The translations under genes and the position numbers were made by a program. A DNA stretch of 64,000 nt, from NCBI GenBank assembly GCA_964035795.1, contig OZ038322.1, positions 22,650,359-22,714,358 of the forward strand, read 5' to 3'. The notes under the pieces are model-generated. The model saw nothing but the letters and a program-made list of their open reading frames with translations. It was not told the origin of the DNA and did no database searches. How positions within the stretch are numbered: position 1 is the first letter of the stretch; every line of letters begins with the position of its first letter. Positions 1-11,845 of this stretch are shown one piece after another. The DNA is from Pterobdella sp. o SKG-2022. Its lineage: Eukaryota; Annelida; Clitellata; Hirudinida; Piscicolidae.

Positions 1-1
1 C

Positions 2-286
2 AGTAGAAGTGGTGGTGCCGGTGAAGATGGGGCTAAAGTTAAAGATGGGGTTAAAGTTGAAGATGGGGGTAAATCTCTAGGTAATGATAAAGTTGAGGGT
101 GGTAAAAGTGAAGATGGCGGTGAAGGCAGTGAAGATAGTGAAAGTAGTACAAAAGAACCTAGAAGTGAGTCTATAGAAGGAGTTGCAAAAAAAGAAAAAG
201 GCATAGTGACTGAATTATTCAAAGGTTTCAAATTTTATTTTTTGTCCACTCCGAAAACCAACCATTCAACACACCACCCAAACTAA
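2..286 (+). other. Open low-complexity reading frame at the left edge, possible 3' end of a coding exon
   Basis: A frame is open from base 2 to a TAA at 284-286 (94 codons), with no start inside the window. It is rich in Gly, Asp, Glu, Lys and Ser. It is built on imperfect repeats of the type K-V-E-D-G-G-K, and at DNA level on repeats of 'aaagttgaagatggggg'. The last 25 codons lose the repeat and become hydrophobic and basic. It could be the end of an exon of a gene lying to the left, or a decaying minisatellite that is open by chance. I recognise no family. Confidence 0.3.
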
Positions 287-1098
287 TCCTCCCTCTACCT
301 TAGAACATTCTGGATTATTGAAGGTGCACCAAGGTAAAGTGATGGCACACAACCTGATGTTGAGGATCTGCGATGACGAAATTTTGACAGACCCATCTTC
401 ATGTAAAACATTTCTCTCATTGTATTCAGGTTTCATATCTCAAATATACAAGTCTCAAAGACATATAGAAACACATGTATATGAAGTTACAAAAATTCAA
501 TATATGTATATAAAGTTTAACAAAAATTTCACAATTGGAGTAAAACTAGCCACTCTCAGTATAGTGTTGGTAAAAAAAGATTCAAACCATAGCATCCATT
601 CGTGCCTTCATCTCCAAAAACCCACAGACCTCCTCTTGATCGTCGTGGTAGATGTCACGTGCCCAGCATTTTTCCACTTCCATCTCAAACACCATTTCAT
701 CCTCAAAAAAATTACTCATCCATGACTCATCCATCTATTCATCCAAATATTCTTCTATCTTTTTTTCAAAGTCATTTTTTCATCTATCTTTCCATCCTAT
801 TAAAATTTTTTTAGATTTATTTGTAATTTAAAATTTTTCGAAAGTCAATAAATCCTGCCAATCAAAGATTTCAATTCCAGAGTCACAATTTGTGACTCAT
901 CGTACATTCGATTGCCATGAAATGCACAAAAAGTTGCATAAAATAAAAGCATTATGTACACGTTTTTTACAAAATCCTATTATGATGAAAGAAATGGTGT
1001 GGATATGCTTCACCGTAGCATTATCACATGGAACTTCTTCTCGTGGTGCCAGATGTGAAAACAAGGATCAAGTAAAAAAAATACTGATGAGCGACGTC
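287..1098. other. Stretch downstream of the Kv2 stop with no confident gene
   Basis: Several short overlapping open frames exist on both strands, but none matches a family I know. The only one with an unusual look is the 50-codon minus-strand frame listed separately (582-734). A TTTATT at 817-822 would read AATAAA on the minus strand, about 280 bases past the Kv2 stop. It is a weak candidate polyadenylation signal for that gene. Confidence 0.4.
582..734 (-). other. Short acidic open frame, possible small exon or microprotein
   Basis: This is a minus-strand ATG frame of 50 codons, with an in-frame TAG directly upstream and a TGA at the end. It is rich in Glu, Asp and Met and contains the peptides FFEDEMVFEMEVEK and CWARDIYHDD. 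Its composition is unlike the Lys/Asn/Phe-rich noise frames that AT-rich sequence gives nearby. A GT after the last ATG codon (..GCTATG|GTTTGA) could be a donor, so it may be the first exon of a gene running off the left edge. I do not recognise a family. Confidence 0.25.
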
Positions 1099-4000
1099 TC
1101 AATCGTTGGTGATGGGGGAAGTTTTTGAGGGGCAAAGTTTTATTTTTTTGATTGATGAAGCGACAAAATGATTACCCAGTTCGTCTCTCATCATGGCGAC
1201 ATCACAACAAAAGTCGCTGGAGTCCAGAAGGTCGTCAGAAACAAAACTGAGGTTGTTGTTGTTGTTGTTGTTGTTGTCGGAAGAGTCGCTGTTGCCAAAT
1301 GACCTGAAAGACTTTTTCTTTCTGAGCATGTTTCCTCTTTTGTTTTGCTCGATCGGCTCTGATAGTTTGAGAAAGGCAGGTCTCATAGTGGCGGGTTTGA
1401 GTCTCTCTTGTTTCTTCAAAGAACTCCGGAAACAGTTGACGTTGTTGGGTGTGAATAGTCGGCTTTCAGACGCCACGGCGTAAGAATTGAGTTTTTTATG
1501 CGACAAATCGATATTGGGGTGTGGATCGTCACTGGCAGATCTATTGAAAGGGTTGGCTTTGTCGTCGATGGCTGTGTAGGTTGAGTGCATGGAAAGTAAG
1601 GCCGAAGATTTTGTGTCGAGAAGAAGGTTTTGTTGAATGGGTGACTTGAGGGTGGCGTGTTCGATGATGATGGGGGTCTTGTAACCGTTAGAAGGGAGGC
1701 ACGAGTCTGGTTTCTTTGGGGAGAGAAGAATTTGCAGTTCTTCTGTATTTCTTGTCCCTTCTTTTAGCAATTTTTTTCTGTCTGAACAATTCTTTCCTTG
1801 ATGATTTTCTTTGTTGTTTGTACTGTTGTTCATAAGTGCTGACAGACTCTTCCGTTTCCACTTTGTCAAATCGATTTTGCTCTTTGAACCTGTATATGGT
1901 TATAAAATGGTTTTCAACAAAACAAACACAAATACACATGCAGCCAACAAAAAAAATTTTTAATATAAAGTTTTTAGTATTTCATTGAGTCTCTTACTCT
2001 TGGGAACAAAAACGTTATTTGGCTGGTTCTTAGAAAGATAAATTGTATTAAAAGTTTGTATGTGTTTTGAGACTTTTCAACGATGAAAGAAGTGTATTGG
2101 AGGCTGGAGGTGAGCAAACGGAGAAGACTGCAATTGACTATGTTTAAAACAGGGAGCATCGGCTTCAGCAGAAACTCAATAATGAAATGCGTGCATGGCT
2201 GTTTTGTCATACTGAATCTGATAAGCACACTTGATAAATACCTCTGAAGATGTATGTGCCTCATGGAATTGACTATAAACTTAATAAAACTGTTTTGATG
2301 TATCAACCTCTCCTCAGACTATCATTTCATAAGCCGTCAATCTATGTGTAGGGTTATATTGCAGTTTTCTGAAGCTAACTAAATATAGTCAAGTGTTTAG
2401 TCATCTACCTAAACGCTTTGTCTCGACAATTAAAAGCAATCATGTTACACATATTAAAGTAAAAGACACACATTACGAATGATACACTTGACAAGATAAC
2501 GAACCATAAAGGAGTTGGGTGACACTCTTCCAGAAACGCTTGGTGTCATGTTTGATGGACTTGAACGTCTGCAGATGAAAAGATGGAAGAAGATGGGTAG
2601 TTATGAGGTGTATTTTATGTATTAAGTGTGATTCATTGTTAAAATGCCTCAATTTTTAATACGACTAATTAACATAAAACATTGTTTTAAAACTTGGGAT
2701 AAAATATTTTTAAAATTTTAAACTCACTTTATAGAGGGAAACATGAAATCTAAAATAGTTTCAAAAATAATTCATTGAACAGATCAGAAACCTGGTGATG
2801 CTTGGAGTGTCCCAGAAGACTTGTCGAAGTACCGCTGGAACAGTGCAATTTCTTGTCCCGTTTTTTAAGAATTTTTTTAGGGGACATTTTAATTTTGAAC
2901 TGCGCTGTAAGATTTTCCGGAGTAAGTTCAACAGTTTCTATCTTCAATAAAGATGATGTGCTCTTCACCATCTTTTCATACACATTAGATTCTGTAGCGA
3001 AGGTTGCATGGGGCGAGAGCACAGCGTCGGGAGCTGACAAGCGTAGGCCTCTCTCGCTCAAACATGGCGAGTCTGGCTTTTTCTCCCCATTCTTCATCGA
3101 CAACTCAAACGCTTCTCGTCTTTTTAATGCCTCTTCTCTCCGCACTTGATCTTTATAAAACTCTGCGAAATTGTTGACAATTATTGGGATAGGCAGAGCG
3201 ACAACCAGCACTCCACACACACAACATATTGCTCCTATTATCTTGCCCCACAACGTCTTCGGATATATATCTCCATATCTGTGTTATTTTTGAACGTCAG
3301 CGAGTGAACAGCTTTTATTTTATTATATTAAGTAACTTACCCAACAGTTGTCATGGTGATGACAGTCCACCAAAAGGTTTCAGGGATGCTCGTGAACTGG
3401 GTGTTTAATTCGTCTTTTTCAGCAAAATAGGCCAGACTTGAAAAGACCAGTATTCCTAGAACGATAAAGAGAATGAGTAAACCTAGCTCTTTATAACTAC
3501 GTTGGAGAGTGTAGCCTAGAGATTGGAGTCCTGTGGAGTGCCGAGCTAGCTTGAGGATGCGGAAGATGCGCATGATCCTGAAGAGTTGGACGACCCTTCT
3601 AACATTTTGAAACTGTTCCGTGCTGTCACTGTGTTTGTCGAAGCCCAGGGATATGTAGTATGGCAGGATTGCAAGCAGATCGATGAAATTGAGAGCCCCC
3701 TTGAAGAAGTTCCACTTATCGGGAGCGGCCCAAAAACGCACCAAGTACTCCAGAGTGAACCAGCCAATGCAAGCAGCCTCCACCTTTGCTAGGTGCTCGT
3801 TGTCCGTCACATTTCCAAACTCATCCTTGTCTTGTAGTGATGGCATGGTGTTGAGGGTCAGACCCATAGTGGATATGATCACAAAACATATTGAAATTAT
3901 TGCAAACACCTGCGTTTATAATCAATCGTGTAGCTTAAAATATAAAATAATCAATTAAAAACATACTCTAGCGCTTCTTGAAGATTGAGGTTTTTCTAAT

Positions 4001-4794
4001 AAATCCCACAGTTTCTTCCTCCATTCCAAACATGGTCCTGCGCCAAAGTCTTCTTCAACCCTTGTATGAACAGTTTCCGCTTCCTTCTTCAACTCCTCAA
4101 ACACACAATCCTTACGTTGGTGATACTGGTGCTGGCAACATGACTCTAAATAAAACTCATCGATTCCCCAGTACTGAAGATCATCTCCGAAAGATAAAAT
4201 GCACATTTCTTCCACCAAGTGAAAATGACCGGTCCTATAAAAGTTCAAGATAGAAGCAAAAGTGCGAGGGTGTCTGTCGAAATAAAACTCCATGTTGTTG
4301 AGGCTGTAATCATCACAGATCTCCATGATGGTCTCGTGGTCATTGCAGAATCGGAGTCTTCCCAGCCTCGTATGTGGTAGTCGGTCCAAAGTTTTCCACA
4401 TGGCCTCATGTTTCATGCCACCCACGTTCAAGATCACTCTTCTAGATTCCATTTTATGTCGCAAGATGCTATCGGAGTCTGGGACTTTGTCTGGATTCAT
4501 ACTTACATACTGAGGAAGCTTGTTGCATTTGCGCAGTTCTGAATGCAAAGGAAGAGGACTGAATGAAGAAGGAAAGAAGGGGTTTTGCTGTTCTGGAGAT
4601 GACTTCTTGGGTGCTGTGGGTTGAGGGTGGTCAACTCGGATAGAACAACGTCTTTTAATGAAGGAAAAGGTTCTTTTTACAAGAGATTCGTTGGAAAGAT
4701 TCGAGATTCCAGGGGACAGAAATGTTTCTTTTGGTGAAGTATCTGGGTGTTTGACGGCATTTGAGCCTATTGGACAGGCGTTGTTTGACTGCAT
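1099..4794 (-). CDS. Shab: Kv2 (Shab-type) voltage-gated potassium channel alpha subunit
   Basis: Delayed-rectifier K+ channel subunit, a tetrameric plasma-membrane protein. Exons (minus): 4794-3967, 3909-3341, 3278-2792, 2568-2505, 1889-1099; phases fit and sum to 912 codons plus stop. The T1 tetramerisation domain starts near residue 118 (RRVILNVGG) and keeps [16 protein letters not shown] and [13 protein letters not shown], close to mammalian Kv2.1. S1 starts at about residue 277. S4 is [20 protein letters not shown] (about 379-398). The filter TVGYGD is split by a 62-bp intron. S6 carries the PIP motif ([11 protein letters not shown]). Exons 1-3 are certain up to S6. The first ATG follows an in-frame stop near 4886. 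The C-terminal part rests on phase only: exon 4 is 64 nt, with donors CAG|GTTTCT before it and ATG|GTTCGT after it. If exon 3 is not spliced there, it ends at a TAG at 2750-2752. The tail carries an eight-Asn run and is otherwise Ser/Lys-rich without recognised domains. Confidence 0.93.
1252..1277. repeat. (GTT)n microsatellite coding a poly-Asn run
   Basis: An uninterrupted run of GTT triplets inside the last Kv2 exon reads as AAC codons on the minus strand. It gives eight consecutive Asn in the cytoplasmic C-terminus. Such coding triplet runs are often polymorphic in length. Confidence 0.8.
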
Positions 4795-5782
4795 AACCAG
4801 GCAATCATGTTGACTAAGTAACAGAGTTATATCTGACTTTAGTATTGATCAAAAAAGGCAACAACTTTTCAACTTCATTAAATCTTTATACAACGGTCAC
4901 GAGTTGTTAGTTTCTCATGTTGAAATGTCAAACGATGTATATGACATTATAACGATGTTCAACCTTTGTAAACTTTCATCAAGTTACATTAAAACATTTA
5001 ACTTAAATTTAATTTTTTTTAAATCCTCAATTCCATGAAATTAATAAATTTGTGCAAAGATGTGAAATAAATGGGTGCTTTTACTGCATCGTATCCACAT
5101 AATGTTCTTGCATACATATGCAACGGTCTCCAGGAATGAGTGTACGTTTTTGTACACACGAGAAGCAAAAAAATAAGATAATCTTTATTGTTGGTTTATT
5201 TTTGAATACTTTTATGCCATGAAGCCTTTAAAATTTATAAAAACTACGTTCAAGCGTTCAGGACTAAGTGATGTGGAATTTGAAAAATTCAGAAATGTTC
5301 CTCATTTCGCAGACTGATGCTTTCAAAGCAAATCGAAAATGCTCTGCATGAATAAGCTTGTGGTGCATTGTTTAACTTCATCAGTTAGTTTGTAGATTGA
5401 TAATTCAACCGCTCATTTTGATACAAGCATCCGACCAAACCCCTATATCAATGGTGAAATATTGATTCGCCTTATGACGTCATGAGATGTTCAAGGTCTC
5501 TCTTGTAAACTCCAAAGTTGTTTGTGTTAGGAAACAAGTTATTTTATTTTTGAAATGGAAACTTTAAAATTAATTGATATATTTTAAATTTGAGAAATGT
5601 ACAATAAAGCATATATTCAACTTTGACGTACCAAGAACATTTTTAAGTAAATATTCCTTTATAAAGCATTAAACAGGAAACTGATAGACTTGAAGCAACA
5701 GCGCAACACCACATGGCACAGATAAATGGCACCACATCTAAAACGTGAAATTACGTTGAATTAAGCGGAATAGAAAATGACG
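4795..5782. other. Intergenic: 5' side of Kv2, 3' side of the KCTD3-like gene
   Basis: 988 bases of AT-rich sequence with no supported gene. It must contain the Kv2 promoter and 5' UTR and the KCTD3-like 3' end. A TTTATT near 5543 (AATAAA on the minus strand) is a candidate polyadenylation signal for the latter. No TATA box or other promoter element stands out. Confidence 0.6.
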
Positions 5783-8700
5783 TCATTTGCTCGATGAATC
5801 ATCACAGCTTTTATAACTATTTTTATTGATGAAATAGTTACTGCCGTTGCTTTCTATGGCATTGCCACTACTGCTACTACTACTTTTGCTGTGTATATTC
5901 GTGTTAGCAAATTCTTCTGATAAAAATGATGCTCTATTATCTTCAGGTTGGTCGGCACGAAGTGGGGAATGATTCAGTGTGTGAATGAGTGATTGGATGG
6001 GTGGAGAGACGGGTGTTTGGATGGGTGTAGAAAAAGGGGTGCTAGATATGCTCAAATCGCTACTGTCTAACAGAGACATGAGTTCATGGCTGTCCAGACC
6101 TGCTCCCTCGTTCCTACATTCCTCCCCAGAACCTTTGATGCAAGAAAAGTTTCAGAATTTTTGAATTTAAATAATTTCAAGCAAACAACCTTTAAGCATC
6201 AGTTCAAGAGCTGTAGAGAGGTCCCATATCTGAGAAGATTGATTGATAAGTTGAAAAGAAGACACATTACTGCCTTAAAATCGTACTGCAACACAAAAGC
6301 AAATCGACCTGAACAGAGCCATTGGAATGACCAGTGAAGAGGTAACGCCGAGGCCGGGCCCCGATCCGGCTGCAGTTCTCACACTCGTGCATGGCGAATG
6401 AAGTGATGTGGGAGGAGTCTGCAGACTTCACGATGCAAACCCTGCCCATCAAAAATTATACGCGCTATTACAAAATCATTATAAAACACTAAAGTTTATG
6501 GTGTAATGTAGGAAGTTTTTGGTGACACTTTCCCATTAAGTTGAATCAATACATATAAAAATATATATATATAATCTATGTAGTAAAAGTAAGCAAAATT
6601 CTTTTCGAAAAAGTCGACAAAAGTGGAGAATGTATCAAAAACCTGTTTCAAGACCACAAAATAAAATCATTAAAAAAAAATTCTCACTATACAATACAGA
6701 GCTTTAAACTTCGAAAAAGAAAAATTAGACTAGAAATTGAAAAAACTTAGACAAGGGCAGACAAATGCATGTGAAAATTAACAAAAATAAACCCTAAATG
6801 ACTAGAGAAAAATTTTGAAAAACCTGATTTTTAAAAATAAGAATTTGTATTTAAAGCAAAATAGTGTCCATATAAACCGTCTGGCTCCATGGCTTAGTTG
6901 GTTAAAGCGCCTGCCTAGTAAGCAGGAGATCGTGGGTTCGAATCCCACTGGAGCCTTTTTGAAATTTTTTTAGAATATTAAAAGCTGGAAAGTACTTAAA
7001 AATTTGAAAACTATTTTCCTAAAACCTCCTTATGAATATATCGAAAAGCTTTGTCAAAACAAAAAATTCAAATATTGACGTGTTTTTGACAACCTATTTT
7101 TTATCTTGCATCTTTGGAAAATTCATATTTATACAACAATTTCACCTTATGTATAAATAATTTTACAAAGCAACTCAAATTTTCAATATTAAAACCTCAT
7201 CATTATTTCTAATTCTTCATCATCAGCCTCCTCGTTTTATTATATTTAGTTAAATTATTGTAAAGTTTTAAAAAACACCATAACTTTAAAAAACTGAGAA
7301 AATTGCAGTTTTAAAAAAAGATGGAACCTTCGTCCATCAGAGGAGAGTCTGATGAAGAGGCGATCAGTGTTGCAAACGACCTTTTGAATAAACACCTGCA
7401 CGTCATCCTTCTCTCCGTAGGGACCTTCAATGCAAATACTAGGTCATCATCAAAAAATATGACCAAATAACACAAAATGAAGCTAAAAAATTGACGTTAA
7501 AACTAAGAAGATTTAAACCGAAATGATTGGCAGTTTGGTGGTAGGGTGGTGGTTGTGAGTGGTCAATGGAGAAGAGTTTGAATGATGAAAGGGGTGTGGA
7601 GCCTGGTTGTGTGTTGATCATGCCTCGGAATCGAGTGACACTCCATGTTCGAACGTGGTTGTGCTCGCTACAGACTGTGTGGTGGGTGGGTAGTGTAGTT
7701 AGGTAGATGGATGATGTGGGCGTCTATATGGTTGAATGGGTGGTGTAGAGAGAGTAGGTGAGTGGCTAGTTAATGTGGGTAAGTGGGTGAATGATCTGAA
7801 TTAATGAGTGGGTCAGTATACAGATTTTTCCGACGTGTAATATAAAAAACTTAACATAAAACGTATGAGGGTACAAGAAATAAACCTGAAACAAGATGTT
7901 TCTCACTGATCATCACCTTCGTCACTGGACTGCAGTGCACACTGAATGACTGAAACAATTGTAGATCCTGTCCTGTTTACCAATCATACATACATACATG
8001 CATACACATAAAGACAAAAAAACACACGCACACAAATATATACATACATATAAGAAAACCCAAACACACACACCAACATACCAGGAGTCTCAGGATGTTG
8101 CACCACGACACGCACAAGACCTCCTCTAGTGCCATATGCTATCTCCATCCAGTTATTTCCGAATCCTTTTTATTAATAAACCATAAAAACACCCATGCAA
8201 CCAACGCAACCATCATAAACTCTATGGCCTCTCCTCACAACATCACCGATCATAACAAATTAACACATGAATATGGGCTGCAAACTTGTCTTTGGAGTGG
8301 AGTAGATGGAGATGGAAGTGATGGAATCAGCCGATGGATCCCTGTACAGTTCTGTCACCAACAGGTCATTGTCCTTCATGCGCAGTGGAAATTTCTGCAT
8401 GTCTGCCATTATATTATTAATTGGTAACTATCTTGTGAATTGTTGAACTGAATAGTTTGCAACAGCGTCCTTTGAACACTGATATTTTTTGCTTTCAAAT
8501 TAAAATTATCTTGTGCATGAATGACGAGTTAAATACGAGGAATCTTCAACGGTCCTCCCACATGTTGGATGTCCAAAATAAGGTTTTCACAATTGTTGTT
8601 TGGCACTTAGCCTGTCCAATCAACACCAAAATAATGACGATGAAATGAGGCCTCCGATGCTAAGATGTCCAATTAAATGAGATCGAGTAAAGCTTGATTC

Positions 8701-11700
8701 CAGAAAAACTTTATGTTACACACATCAATGAAATCTAAATTTAACGCTCCAACAAACCAATGGCGAAGATCCCTCCGTTGACTCCGCCCATCAGCAACAA
8801 AGACCCTGTGACGTCATAACTTGTTATGGGCACTACGTCTTGAACCTGTGATAAAGGTGAAATGGAAAGTCGAATAAATAAACGGAAAGAAAGAAAAAAT
8901 GAATGGAGTGGAAGGCTAAATAAATTAGAGATGAGATAAATGAGTGGGATAGAGAGAAAGGTGAACTGAGAAGCCAGGATACATGGGATACTGACTTGCC
9001 AATTTTGAGTGCTAGAATGCCACACACCAAGCTTGCCTTCTGAACTCAAAACCACCAGATGAGATCCTATGAAGAACATGCTACTGATCTGTACTCCTAA
9101 GCTGTATGTGCCTGTGTGTTCATTTATTTTTGTGTGTTCGTTTGTTTTTGTGTTATGTATGTAACACACAGACCGATATGTCTAGTAACTTGTTGACTGT
9201 TGTGTTCAGAGACCTGCCACAACCTCATATTACACGCACTTGCCACAGCCACCATGCGGGCATGTCTCTCTTGCACTGGGTGCTTGGCGTTCAGTGCTAC
9301 CTTCTCTATCACCTAGTGTTTCAGATGAAAAAAATATGTGAAAATATGATGATGATGAGGGCACAAATCAGATGCAAACTTGATCAGTCTGATCGCTGAT
9401 CCAGTTCACTACCCACCCCAGTGAGTTCTTGAGTCTGTATACGTTATGGAATGGTGGTATTTAAGGGGTATTGGTAGAAGGTGCAAGATGTTGATATATG
9501 TTGTGGAATGGTAATAAAGTTGTGGTTCATATTATGAGAATTTTGAATTTTTTAGGATTGTTTTATTTTGCTGAAATATTGTTAGAATGTAGAGGAAATA
9601 TAAGCGATATGAACAAAAAACACCTGTAAAGACAGACGTAATGACGATATGAAACTAGCAGCCAGTTGTAATGTCCCTTCAACACTGTCACTGCCATCGG
9701 GTGCATCCAATCTCCTGGAATAATGTGGTTGTGCCAAAATTCTATTAAAAATACTTAGTTTTTTTTACATTACTAGAATGAACAGTGTTTAAATATATCC
9801 GTTGTCTATTGCTGAAATCTTTTCAACTTCTCCAAATTATTTTCAGACACTCATAGCGTCTAAAACCTAAAAACTGCCATTTCACCCAAGTTTCACCATA
9901 AAGATAAACTGAAGCATCAAGAGAACTATTTACAATATCAACCACGATATGCTCTCTTGAGCATTGCATCGCTGAGAGGATGTTGAGAGCTTTTTTTTTA
10001 TATTAAATCTCTATACCAAGATAGAATAAACCATCGTCACATTTCTACAAACAACCATCACCACAAGACACTAAAACATAACTAAACCTCACAAAAACTC
10101 ACTCATAAACGATTTTCTAGATAGGTATGTATGATCTCTGCCCATTATGCTTTCTTCACTGCAATAATAAAATGAGATTTCATAACACATATCACATGAT
10201 ATACTAAACATAACACACATGATATATCTCACATGAGACACATAATATACCACACATAACAAATAAAATACTTGGGAAGTTCATGGTTGTCATAGCAACT
10301 GCCATTGTTACTCACAATAGAAAGCCTTTTGTCTTCATAAGCCAATGGGTGAGCTGGAAATTTCAACATTATCATACAACAGACTCACTCAGACAAATAC
10401 AAATACAGAAAAATACACATACACACTCATACAAACAAACACTCAGCAACACCCATACAAGCAAACACACAAACCTTGAGGAGGTATGATAGCGTGAAAA
10501 AAAATACCCCCACACACCTCATCATCAACTTCTTCACATAAAGCAAGTTTCCTCACTGAAACATTTTAACATGAATAATTTCTTGTTGAATATGTGATGT
10601 TTTACAAGTTGGCCAAACCTAGGGGTGTAATGTTGAAAAAGTCTGCTTCGTGCTTCAGAGCTTTCAAGTCAGAGATGCAACTGTAAAGGATCTTTAGTGT
10701 GTTACATGAAAGATTGAAAAAATATCAAACCTGAAGTTGATTTCCTTGGTGCGCAGGTAGTTGAGAATGTGAGAAAAGAGGTCTGCAGAACGATCAATGA
10801 AGAACTGGTAAAGTTTAATGATGTTTATGATAAGAAAAGACTTTATAAAAATCATCATTATATAGTCGAACATTTAAAATGTCTGAGAAAAAACCTTGTA
10901 AAAAAAAAAAATATTCATATTAGATTATACTGCTGTAAGCATCCCAGTAGCTGTGGTATACAGCAGTCGGCTAATGAAAGCCATTTTTAGTTGAGACAAA
11001 GTTTTCATAGAACTGCCAGCCCAAGCTAATGTCTAACTTGAAACTATGAGATTTCAAGAACCGCCATTCCCACACTTGGGCAGTTTGCCTTGGCATTGTC
11101 AATAAAGAATGATCCTCCGCCAAGCCAAATGACAACGATACCAGGATATCAGTTTGTCGATACCTATTACCGAAGTCTACTGTTATCCAGGTTGTAATAG
11201 GAAAGCAGTCTCAAATTGGAGACGCTGTCTTCGGTGCAGTTGAACGTCATGCCCAGGACGTTGTACTAACATTTAATTAGTTATGAATTCATTGTATTAT
11301 GTAGAATGCATTGTTTTTTAACAAATGCGTTTTATTGTATTTAATTTATTATATTGGAGCCTACATTTCCTTCTGCATCCTTTGTCGATGGAATTCTACC
11401 ACTCAACAAGCTGTTAAGGTAATGCAGCATTTGATCAAAAATATTAAATGAATAAAATGACTAATATAAGTTATTAAATAAAAAGATCCATGGGAAATAT
11501 TGAATGAATAAATAATTGATGGTAAATAATAAATAAATAGAAGTATCAATAAAAGATGATGAATAAATAAAATAATTAGGAAAATCAAATAAGAAGCCTT
11601 TGAAAAAGGTAAGATTCTGACTAATTAAATGTTTGGAATACTTAAATGAATGAAAGTATTAGAAATTAAAAACCTTGTAAAAAAAGTGTCTGGTATCCAT

Positions 11701-11845
11701 GTCAAAGTGTGATATGATGTGCAAAACCTGAAAGTTTTTAACAAAAATTCAACAAGTGATATAATTAAAATTTATTTGTAACAAACTTTGTGCCGCCAAC
11801 ATTTAACGATATAATTTCTGAAGATGAGTGCTTAAAATCAACCAT
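5783..11845 (-). CDS. KCTD3: KCTD3/SHKBP1-like protein: BTB/T1 domain plus WD-type beta-propeller
   Basis: In vertebrates this family pairs a KCTD-type BTB domain with WD repeats; KCTD3 is an HCN3 accessory subunit and SHKBP1 an SH3KBP1 partner. Exons (minus): 11845-11787, 11727-11674, 11410-11365, 10804-10731, 10680-10619, 10555-10475, 10353-10272, 10158-10103, 9714-9624, 9434-9380, 9312-9174, 9111-8996, 8845-8758, 8402-8286, 8165-8082, 7972-7886, 7674-7519, 7424-7328, 6441-6309, 6229-6190, 6132-5783. All phases join, giving 688 codons plus stop; human SHKBP1 is about 707 aa. BTB landmarks are [40 protein letters not shown]. Propeller landmarks are [67 protein letters not shown] and [10 protein letters not shown]. 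The tail keeps [12 protein letters not shown], then becomes Ser/Asn-rich. The exon 11 donor (9174) and exon 7 donor (10272) are the least certain. Exon 1 begins at the only ATG fitting the BTB start. Confidence 0.95.
6883..6955 (+). tRNA. tRNA-Thr (anticodon AGT)
   Basis: A 73-base cloverleaf folds completely. The acceptor stem is GGCTCCA/TGGAGCC, and the D arm has AGTTGGTTA in its loop. The anticodon stem CCTGC/GCAGG encloses loop CTAGTAA (anticodon AGT), and the T arm is GTGGG-TTCGAAT-CCCAC. There is no intron and no encoded CCA, and a T run follows at once as a pol III terminator. The internal A and B boxes (TGGCTTAGTTGG; GGTTCGAATCC) are intact. It lies on the opposite strand inside the 886-bp intron between exons 18 and 19 of the KCTD3-like gene. 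Confidence 0.97.
7984..8075. repeat. Simple-sequence tract (ACAT / CA)
   Basis: Imperfect ACAT tetranucleotides grade into CA-rich sequence and more ACAT. The tract fills most of the short intron between exons 15 and 16 of the KCTD3-like gene. Confidence 0.7.
10926..11270 (+). repeat. Dispersed repeat, copy A
   Basis: This segment has clear similarity to 57450-57795 in the same orientation. It opens with an inverted repeat ACTGCTGT...ACAGCAGT, with 23 bases between the arms. The best-conserved core is 11071-11256, including CACACTTGGGCAGTTTGCCT, CCGCCAAGC and AAATGACAACG. A middle block beginning ACTGCCAGCCCAAGCTAA also occurs at 39685. It sits in the intron between exons 3 and 4 of the KCTD3-like gene. 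It has no coding capacity, so a SINE or other non-autonomous element is likely. Confidence 0.75.

Noticed and set aside
318..725. 135-codon plus-strand frame
   Set aside because: No start context or domain, and its right half overlaps the better-looking opposite-strand frame at 582-734. Composition shifts abruptly along it.
1193..1483. Plus-strand frame with a poly-Leu run
   Set aside because: It is the antisense of the last Kv2 exon; the Leu run is the complement of the Asn codons.
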